From: Lysobacteraceae bacterium
GTDB taxonomy: Bacteria; Pseudomonadota; Gammaproteobacteria; Xanthomonadales; Rhodanobacteraceae
Assembly: GCA_018971925.1 (NCBI GenBank)
Contig: JAGWZT010000149.1
Coordinates: forward strand, 1-5,711
DNA: 5,711 bases
Direction: 5' to 3'
In this document: positions 1-4,736 of the stretch, piece after piece
Layout: each line of letters opens with the position of its first letter
How positions within the stretch are numbered: position 1 is the stretch's first letter
Translations under genes and position numbers: made by a program
The notes under the pieces: generated by a model
Database searches by the model: none
What the model saw: the letters and a program-made list of their open reading frames with translations, nothing else
What the model was told of the DNA's origin: nothing

Positions 1-471
1 GTCAAGCTCTCGACGCTTACCCTGCACGATGAAACGTTGGCGGACTGGGTCGACGCGAAGCTTTCGGCGGCCGGCGTGAAAGCCTCGCAGCTGGTGTTCG
101 AAGTGCCCGAGGCCAAGGTGATGACCTGCCTGAAACCCGCGCGCGAATTCGTCGAACGCTGGCGCAAGGGCGGTGGCGGTTTCGAGCTGGAGCAGTTCGG
201 TTCCGGCCTCAACTCGTTCCAGACTCTCAAGCACATCGACGCCGACTACCTGAAGATCGACCGAGCGCTCACCAACGACATCGCCCATCATTCTGAAAAC
301 GAGCAGAAGGTGCGTGAATTGTGCTCGCAGGCGCATGCCGCCGGCAAACGCACCATGGTCGAGTGGATCGAGGAAGCCACCAGCATGCCGATGCTGTTCT
401 CGGCCGGCGTCAACTTCGCGCAGGGCAACTTTCTCGCGCCGCCTTCGGCCGAGATGCGATATGTGACTTGA
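1..471 (+). CDS. C-terminal part of a degenerate EAL-domain (FimX-like) c-di-GMP protein, 5' truncated by window edge
   Basis: The reading frame is open from base 1 to the TGA at 469-471, so the gene starts outside the window and about 156 C-terminal residues are visible. The fragment is the second half of an EAL domain, the fold of c-di-GMP phosphodiesterases. The family landmarks are recognisable but altered. VKLS at bases 1-12 stands where active enzymes have NLS. FEVPE follows at 97-111. LEQFG at 187-201 replaces the metal-binding DDFG. YLKID (247-261) keeps the conserved lysine, and AQGNFL (418-435) matches the QGY/QGF end motif. Loss of the Asn and both Asp ligands suggests a domain that binds c-di-GMP, or only protein partners, without cleaving it. 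FimX, which acts in type IV pilus twitching motility, is the best-known protein of this kind and the end of the fragment resembles it. The FimX assignment is tentative because the REC/PAS/GGDEF portions are not visible. Confidence 0.85.
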   Translation, partial: VKLSTLTLHDETLADWVDAKLSAAGVKASQLVFEVPEAKVMTCLKPAREFVERWRKGGGGFELEQFGSGLNSFQTLKHIDADYLKIDRALTNDIAHHSENEQKVRELCSQAHAAGKRTMVEWIEEATSMPMLFSAGVNFAQGNFLAPPSAEMRYVT

Positions 472-488
472 TTTGTGCAGTCGTCCTT

Positions 489-511
489 GATCGCTGCGTC
501 ACGCAGAGATC
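489..511. promoter_or_regulatory. 23-bp near-perfect palindrome between the EAL gene and nadK
   Basis: The arms GATC-G-CTGCGT and ACGCAG-A-GATC are symmetrical around C500, with 10 of 11 positions pairing. As RNA it could fold as a short-loop hairpin (loop UCA), but no T-run follows, so it is not a standard intrinsic terminator. As DNA, its odd centre and length are compatible with an operator for a dimeric regulator. It starts 17 bases after the EAL stop codon and lies 70-110 bases before nadK. Its function is unknown. Confidence 0.35.
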
Positions 512-618
512 CCGCAAGCTGATGGTTCTTCGACCACAAACGCCAGAACGGCGATCCATGGCCTGACTTTTCGCGAAGCACCATGGACGATCGCATAAAT
601 CTCGATCAAACTGGCGCC

Positions 619-1410
619 ATGGCCACCGCACTACGCCCCGTTTCCGCCACGCCACGACTCGCTTTCGTCGCGTCCGCGTCGGACAAGGCGCGCGCGGCCT
701 GCGGCGCATTGCAGGAACGTTACGGCGCGGTGTCGCCCGATGATGCCGACGTCATCGTTGCGCTGGGCGGCGATGGTTTCATGCTGCGCACGCTGCACGC
801 GCAACTCGGCCATGGCTTGCCGGTGTACGGCATGAAACTCGGCCGTGTCGGTTTCCTGATGAACCGCTACCAGCCCGACGAACTGCCCGCGCGCATCGCC
901 TCGGCGCACCCCGCCGTGCTGCATCCGCTCGAGATGCGCGTCGCGCAACGCAACGGCAGCGAGGCCACCGCGCTGGCGTTCAACGAGATTTCGCTGCTGC
1001 GGCAAACCAACCAGGCCGCGCACATCGAAGTGGCCTTGAACGGCGAAGTGAAACTGCCCAACCTGATCTGCGACGGCCTGTTGGTCGCGACGCCGGCGGG
1101 TTCCACCGCCTACAATCTGTCCGCTCATGGGCCGATCCTGCCACTGGATGCCAACGTGCTGGCGCTGACGCCGATCAGCCCGTTCCGTCCCCGCCGCTGG
1201 CGCGGCGCACTGCTGCCCGTCGCCACGCGCGTTGGCCTGCGCACGCTCGAACCGGGCCACCGCCCGGTCAGCGCCACCGCCGATTTCCTCGAAGTGCGCG
1301 ACGCCGTGCACATCCAGATACGCGAAGCACGCGAACGCGCGATCACCCTGCTGTTCGACCCCGAGCGGAGCCTCGCGCAACGCATCCTGGACGAACAGTT
1401 CGAGTTGTAA
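619..1410 (+). CDS. nadK: NAD kinase
   Basis: This gene encodes a cytoplasmic ATP-dependent NAD kinase that phosphorylates NAD+ to NADP+, the sole route to NADP. The 263-residue product carries the family signatures in order: ALGGDGFML (residues 48-56, with the GGDG nucleotide/phosphate loop), GRVGFL (75-80), AFNE (120-123, the NE motif binding NAD ribose), and CDGLLVATPAGSTAY (151-165), followed by SAHGP. The C-terminal RPVSATAD and TLLFDP stretches match the Xanthomonas-type enzyme. The length is close to the roughly 258 residues I recall for those proteins. The ATG at 619 is preferred because homologues begin just before the TPRLAF strand. An in-frame ATG at 583 would add 12 residues; it has only a weak GAAG upstream, and neither start has a clear ribosome binding site. 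It appears monocistronic or the tail of the EAL transcription unit. No key residue is missing. Confidence 0.95.
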   Translation: MATALRPVSATPRLAFVASASDKARAACGALQERYGAVSPDDADVIVALGGDGFMLRTLHAQLGHGLPVYGMKLGRVGFLMNRYQPDELPARIASAHPAVLHPLEMRVAQRNGSEATALAFNEISLLRQTNQAAHIEVALNGEVKLPNLICDGLLVATPAGSTAYNLSAHGPILPLDANVLALTPISPFRPRRWRGALLPVATRVGLRTLEPGHRPVSATADFLEVRDAVHIQIREARERAITLLFDPERSLAQRILDEQFEL

Positions 1411-1510
1411 ACAACCGGGCAGGCTCGATGTTCGTTCGGACGCCGGGCATTCGATCATTGACCGTGCTTTGGCCGTTGTAAGTCTTGTGCCACGCTGCAA
1501 TGATGCGTGC

Positions 1511-2083
1511 ATGACATCGGATTCATCCGTTGCGGCAGAGGCATTGGCGCGTGAACTGCAGGCCGTAGCTGATGGTGACCGGTCTGCCTTCGCCACGCTT
1601 TATCAACGCACATCGAGCAAGCTTTTCGGCCTTTGCATGCAAATGCTGCGTGACCGCGGCGACGCCGAGGACGCCTTGCAAGAGGTCTATGCCAACGTCT
1701 GGCGGCGCGCCCAGACGTTCGATTCCACACGGGCGGCGGCGATGACTTGGCTGATTACGCTCGCGCGCAACCAGTGCATCGACCGACTTCGGCGACATGA
1801 CGCCGATCGACTGGACGACGCAACAGCCGCCAGCCTCGTTGATCCTGATCCCGAGCCACTGGCACAAAGCGAGGCAAGCGAGCAAAGACGCCGCCTGGAG
1901 CAGTGTCTCGGTACGTTGGCAGATCAACAAAAAGACGCGGTACGCGCAGCTTTTTACTCCGGTGCTACGTATAACCAGTTGGCGGAGCGCCTGGGCGTGC
2001 CGCTGGCAACGATGAAAAGCTGGATCCGGCGCAGCCTGATCCGGTTGCACGCCTGCATGGAACAAAGTGAAGCGAATCCGTGA
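1511..2083 (+). CDS. ECF-family RNA polymerase sigma factor, SigK-like by context
   Basis: The 190-residue product is a group 4 (ECF) sigma factor that directs RNA polymerase to a small set of promoters. Sigma region 2 spans about residues 24-95: DAEDALQEVYANVWRR (51-66) is region 2.2, which binds the beta' subunit, and MTWLITLARNQCIDRLRR (78-95) is regions 2.3-2.4, which read the -10 element. Sigma region 4 covers about 127-182, ending in a helix-turn-helix (YNQLAERLGVPLATMKSWIRR, about 154-174) that reads the -35 element. The length is typical for the family. ATG 1511 fits the domain start; a GTG at 1487 is an alternative, and no good Shine-Dalgarno sequence is seen at either. The stop overlaps the start of the anti-sigma gene (GTGA, 2080-2083), implying translational coupling and a co-regulated pair. 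The SigK-like label comes from the RskA-type partner and the fasciclin gene nearby; subgroup membership was not tested. Confidence 0.93.
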   Translation: MTSDSSVAAEALARELQAVADGDRSAFATLYQRTSSKLFGLCMQMLRDRGDAEDALQEVYANVWRRAQTFDSTRAAAMTWLITLARNQCIDRLRRHDADRLDDATAASLVDPDPEPLAQSEASEQRRRLEQCLGTLADQQKDAVRAAFYSGATYNQLAERLGVPLATMKSWIRRSLIRLHACMEQSEANP

Positions 2084-2820
2084 ACACCCCTCTCGACCAC
2101 GAGCCCGAAGACCTGCGTTACGCCGAGTACGTGCTCGGCGTGCTGGACGCGGACGCGCGCGCAGCGGTCGAGCGCGAGATGGCCACTGATCCGCGTGCGG
2201 CGGCCGAGGTGGAGCGATGGCAGCGATCCCTGCTGCCGCTGGCCGAAGATATCCCGGACGCGATACCGTCCCATCACGTATGGACTCGCATCCAGGACCG
2301 GATCGGGCCGGCGCAGGTGCCAACACGCGCCACTCATGTACGGGAACACCGGAGCTGGTGGAACAGCCTGGCCCTGTGGCGCGGCTTTGCATTCGGCGCG
2401 GGCGTCGTCGCCGCAGCGTGCATCGTTGCACTCATCGTGCTGCCGCGCACCCGCATGGCACAACCGGTTGCGCCGGCGCTCGCGTACATGGCATCCACGA
2501 TCACCCAGACCGATGGGCAGGTCGGCTGGACGGCCACCATGGACATTGCGCATGCACGCATGATCGTGGTGCCCACGAAGCCACAGACGCTGCCCACCGG
2601 GCGCGCGCCGGAACTCTGGCTGATTCCTGCCGGCCAGAAGCCGATCGCAGTCGGCATGATCGATACGAGCGCGCCCACCACGATTGCCCTCGACAAGACG
2701 TTGATCGTCCGAATCGGCCCCACTGCCGCACTGGCCGTTTCGGTCGAACCACAAGGCGGTTCACCAACCGGCCAGCCGACCGGACCGGTGATCGGCAAGG
2801 GTTCCATCAGCGGAACTTGA
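2080..2820 (+). CDS. RskA-type membrane anti-sigma factor
   Basis: This 246-residue single-pass inner-membrane protein is predicted to hold the upstream sigma factor inactive. The cytoplasmic N-terminal part has the family pattern DLRYAEYVLGVLDADAR (11-27) and then HVWTRI (66-71). One hydrophobic segment lies at about residues 99-121, followed by Arg residues. The periplasmic domain carries the RskA C-terminal signature: APELWLIP (176-183) and AVSVEPQGGSPTGQPTGP (219-236). The only cysteine lies in the membrane segment, so this is not a zinc-binding (ZAS, HxxxCxxC) anti-sigma factor. The gene starts with GTG, overlapping the sigma stop codon by 4 bases, so the two are translated as a unit. 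In the mycobacterial system RskA is cut by regulated proteolysis to free SigK; whether that happens here is inference. The periplasmic domain suggests an envelope signal, and no ligand is evident. Confidence 0.92.
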   Translation: MNTPLDHEPEDLRYAEYVLGVLDADARAAVEREMATDPRAAAEVERWQRSLLPLAEDIPDAIPSHHVWTRIQDRIGPAQVPTRATHVREHRSWWNSLALWRGFAFGAGVVAAACIVALIVLPRTRMAQPVAPALAYMASTITQTDGQVGWTATMDIAHARMIVVPTKPQTLPTGRAPELWLIPAGQKPIAVGMIDTSAPTTIALDKTLIVRIGPTAALAVSVEPQGGSPTGQPTGPVIGKGSISGT

Positions 2821-2863
2821 TCGCCCGGCAAGGCGACGGCGCTGAACGCACCGTTGCCGCGAC

Positions 2864-2893
2864 TGCATCCAAACGCCGCGTCCGTCCGTATCT
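2864..2893 (+). promoter_or_regulatory. Predicted ECF-sigma promoter of the fasciclin gene
   Basis: TGCATCCAA (2864-2872) and CGTATCT (2887-2893) are separated by 14 bases, giving 16 bases between the CATCC core and the -10-like element, which is normal spacing for ECF promoters. The same two blocks, at the same distance, occur upstream of the six-cysteine protein gene at 3686-3715. The site is in the 120-bp gap after the anti-sigma gene, with 47 bases between the -10 element and the ATG. Recognition by the sigma factor encoded at 1511 is inference from proximity and shared sequence. Confidence 0.7.
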
Positions 2894-2940
2894 CCTCGTG
2901 CTTCCGAATCGGGAAGTCGCTTTCACACAGGAGATTCGAC

Positions 2941-3537
2941 ATGAAAACCCGCAACACCGTAAGCGCGCTCGCTCTTGGCCTGTCGCTGGCGCTTGCCATC
3001 GGCACGCCGCCCGCGTTCGCGCAGATGTCCAGCGGCATGGGCTCGATGGGTCCTGAACAAACCGTGATGGTCGGTGGCGCTGCGATGTACCCGTCGCGCA
3101 ACATCGTGCAGAACGCGATCCACTCCAAGGATCACACCACGCTGGTCGCCGCGGTCAAGGCCGCGGGTCTGGTGAAAACACTGGAAGGTCCCGGCCCGTT
3201 TACCGTGTTCGCGCCGACCAATGGAGCCTTCGACGCACTGCCAGCCGTTACGGTGCAGACGTTGCTGAAACCCGAAAACAAGGCGCAGCTCACCAAGATC
3301 CTCACCTATCATGTCGTACCCGGCCGGCTCGACACCAAGACGCTGGACGCGAAAATCGCGGCCGGTGGCGGCGAGGCCAAGCTGAAAACCGTGGAAGGCG
3401 ATTGGTTGACGGTAAAGGGCAGCGGCACCCGCCTGACTGTCACCGACGACAAGGGCAATACCGCCGACATCACGATTCCGAACGTGTACCAGTCGAACGG
3501 CGTGATCATGGTGATCAACAAGGTGCTGATGCCCTGA
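2941..3537 (+). CDS. Secreted fasciclin (FAS1)-domain protein
   Basis: The 198-residue protein has a Sec signal peptide (MKTRN, a hydrophobic core, then AFA before Gln28) and one FAS1 domain over about residues 52-198. FAS1 hallmarks are TVFAPTNGAF (88-97, the H1 motif), LTYHVVPG (121-128, the YH motif) and NGVIMVINKVLMP (186-198, the H2 motif). FAS1 domains usually mediate adhesion or protein interactions at the cell surface; a specific role cannot be read here. ATG 2941 is clearly the start: AGGAG sits at 2929-2933, 7 bases upstream, and the signal peptide begins there. The mature N-terminus is methionine-rich (Met29, 33, 36, 43 and 49). The gene follows the sigma/anti-sigma pair, has its own predicted ECF promoter and ends at a strong terminator, so it can be transcribed as a separate unit. 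MPT70 and MPT83 of Mycobacterium tuberculosis, controlled by SigK/RskA, belong to the same domain family. Confidence 0.95.
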   Translation: MKTRNTVSALALGLSLALAIGTPPAFAQMSSGMGSMGPEQTVMVGGAAMYPSRNIVQNAIHSKDHTTLVAAVKAAGLVKTLEGPGPFTVFAPTNGAFDALPAVTVQTLLKPENKAQLTKILTYHVVPGRLDTKTLDAKIAAGGGEAKLKTVEGDWLTVKGSGTRLTVTDDKGNTADITIPNVYQSNGVIMVINKVLMP

Positions 3538-3550
3538 GTCATGCGCGTCC

Positions 3551-3578
3551 CGTCGCGGTAACCCCCTTCTCCGCGACG
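3551..3578 (+). repeat. Inverted repeat just after the fasciclin gene
   Basis: CGTCGCGG (3551-3558) is perfectly complementary to CCGCGACG (3571-3578), with a 12-base loop. It lies 13 bases after the fasciclin stop codon and just upstream of the intrinsic terminator. A competing stem, GCGCGTC (3543-3549) with GACGCGC (3575-3581), overlaps it. It could protect the mRNA 3' end, but with this base composition it could also be chance. Confidence 0.35.
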
Positions 3579-3583
3579 CGCGT

Positions 3584-3612
3584 CGCCCCGGCCGCATGGC
3601 CGGGGCGTTTTT
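3584..3612 (+). terminator. Rho-independent terminator of the fasciclin gene
   Basis: A perfect 10-bp GC-rich stem (CGCCCCGGCC at 3584-3593 with GGCCGGGGCG at 3598-3607) closes a GCAT tetraloop and is followed directly by five T residues (3608-3612). This is a textbook intrinsic terminator, 46 bases after the fasciclin stop codon. It should separate the fasciclin transcript from the downstream six-cysteine protein gene, so that gene needs its own promoter. Confidence 0.93.
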
Positions 3613-3685
3613 ATGCCGCACTCCGGTTCCTCGACTCGCGCCGCATCGGTTCGCCTTGATCGATTTCACGTGGGATCGCAATCCG

Positions 3686-3715
3686 TGCATCCAATCATCG
3701 GTGTTCTACGTATCT
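3686..3715 (+). promoter_or_regulatory. Predicted ECF-sigma promoter of the six-cysteine protein gene
   Basis: TGCATCCAA (3686-3694) and CGTATCT (3709-3715) repeat exactly both blocks and the 14-base spacing of the site before the fasciclin gene, while the bases between and around them differ. The site lies between the fasciclin terminator and the next gene, 72 bases before the ATG at 3788. This is where a promoter is needed. Together the two copies suggest a shared regulator, most simply the ECF sigma factor encoded upstream. Confidence 0.7.
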
Positions 3716-3787
3716 GCAAAGTACGACCCAATCCGGCCACTAACGGCGGAAGGAACGTGCGAACTATGGATGCAGAAGGAGAGCACC

Positions 3788-4633
3788 ATGAAATCCAAAC
3801 TGTTTTCGATCCCACGGCTCGTGCTGGGGATTGCATTGGCTTCGATCTTCGCCACCGCAAGCGCGCAAGCGCAGACACTGGCCCCCAACCAGACCCAAGG
3901 CTTTTCCAACGGCAAGCTCGTCACGTTCACCTACCAGGAGAACTTCGATTGCGTCGATCAACCGTTCGATGACTTGGATTACAACCACCTGCCGGCACAG
4001 TCTGACTCGGGCGAAATGCAGACGCCCATCTGCCAAGCCGGTATCCAGCCCACGCTCGACCCGGCTGGCGAGAACGCGAGGCGGACGGCTATCCTGTATG
4101 TGCTGGTTCCGATGTTCTCGGTCAATGACGATCAGAATCCGGATGACGCGATTCCCTGTCCCCCGCAAGTCAGGCTGAGTACGCTGTGCGGACGGGCACT
4201 GGGCACCACTCTGATCAAGCTTTTCGGAGCGATCCCGGAAGCCTACAAGACACATCCGCTGGTGTTCACGGATTGCCCTAACCCAGGTTCGCCTCCGGGA
4301 ACCTGCACGATGCACGCATCCACGGTGGATCTTGGCAAGGTGCTGGTCGCTCTCAAAAAGCTGCCGCCGCCCGCCGAGAACGTATTTCTGCCCACGCCAA
4401 ACCACAGTCACGTGATCGGGAACGATCGCGCGAATACCAGGCGCGCAATTTGGTGGGAAGTCGTGCCGGTGCTGGTGACCAACTTCGCCGATTGGCCGCC
4501 TGAGAATGGCAGCAGCGGGATCACCTCGGTCAGGAATCTGCAAATTGCCGAAGCCAAAGGCGAGGCCATCCAGGTTCCCTCCAACTTCTACCTGTTCTTC
4601 AGCTCGGAAAAAATGAGCGACATGCATCACTAG
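3788..4633 (+). CDS. Exported six-cysteine protein of unknown function
   Basis: I do not recognise this family. The 281-residue product starts at ATG 3788, supported by AAGGAG at 3776-3781 (6-base spacing) and by a Sec signal peptide beginning there: MKSK, a hydrophobic stretch at about 9-22, and AQA before Gln29. The mature part, about 253 residues, has six cysteines (55, 82, 124, 134, 163, 173), an even number consistent with three disulfides in the periplasm or outside the cell. It has several histidines (67, 156, 176, 206, 208) and ends in HH. No lipobox and no second membrane segment are seen. Two stretches resemble each other: NARRTAILYVLVPMF (97-111) and NTRRAIWWEVVPVLV (216-230), hinting at an internal duplication. 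It shares its predicted promoter with the fasciclin gene, so it is probably part of the same ECF regulon. No enzymatic motif is apparent. Confidence 0.85.
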   Translation: MKSKLFSIPRLVLGIALASIFATASAQAQTLAPNQTQGFSNGKLVTFTYQENFDCVDQPFDDLDYNHLPAQSDSGEMQTPICQAGIQPTLDPAGENARRTAILYVLVPMFSVNDDQNPDDAIPCPPQVRLSTLCGRALGTTLIKLFGAIPEAYKTHPLVFTDCPNPGSPPGTCTMHASTVDLGKVLVALKKLPPPAENVFLPTPNHSHVIGNDRANTRRAIWWEVVPVLVTNFADWPPENGSSGITSVRNLQIAEAKGEAIQVPSNFYLFFSSEKMSDMHH

Positions 4634-4669
4634 GGAAAGTGCGTGACGCTTGACTCTAGATGCCAGGCT

Positions 4670-4706
4670 GCCGAGTCGGGCCCGCGCTTTGCGGGCTCGG
4701 CTCGGT
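4670..4706. terminator. Long hairpin between convergent genes, possible bidirectional terminator
   Basis: Bases 4671-4685 pair with 4691-4705 around a GCTTT loop. This gives a 15-bp stem with two G-U wobbles on the + strand, and the flanking bases 4670/4706 add another possible wobble. It sits between the stops of the six-cysteine gene (4633) and the minus-strand glutamate dehydrogenase (4737), where both transcripts should end. Neither strand has a proper T-run after the stem, so it may work with Rho or as an mRNA 3'-end stabiliser. Confidence 0.55.
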
Positions 4707-4736
4707 GGTTACGTCAGAGCGCCGCGCATGCGGCCT

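Noticed and set aside
1232..1510. N-terminal extension of the sigma factor
   Set aside because: The frame is open upstream, but this part overlaps the end of nadK, has Ser/Arg-rich shadow-like composition, and the ECF domain fits a start at 1511.
631..1596. Long minus-strand open frame (321 codons) opposite nadK
   Set aside because: It is the antisense shadow of nadK in GC-rich DNA. Its translation is low-complexity, rich in Arg, Gln, Ala and Gly, with no recognisable domain, while nadK on the other strand is certain.
2854..2940. Upstream extension of the fasciclin protein
   Set aside because: The AGGAG site and signal peptide fix the start at 2941. The extension would cover the predicted promoter and bury the signal peptide.
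1523..3128. Minus-strand open frames opposite the sigma and anti-sigma genes (1523-2431, 1954-2754, 2334-3128)
   Set aside because: They overlap confidently identified genes, have Arg/Pro/Ala-rich translations typical of GC-rich shadows, and lack domains.
3596..3787. 64-codon upstream extension of the six-cysteine protein
   Set aside because: It begins within the terminator hairpin and runs through the predicted promoter. The AAGGAG and signal peptide support 3788.
3764..4630. Minus-strand open frame (288 codons) opposite the six-cysteine gene
   Set aside because: The + strand gene has a ribosome binding site, a signal peptide and a promoter. The minus frame has none of these and a shadow-like composition.
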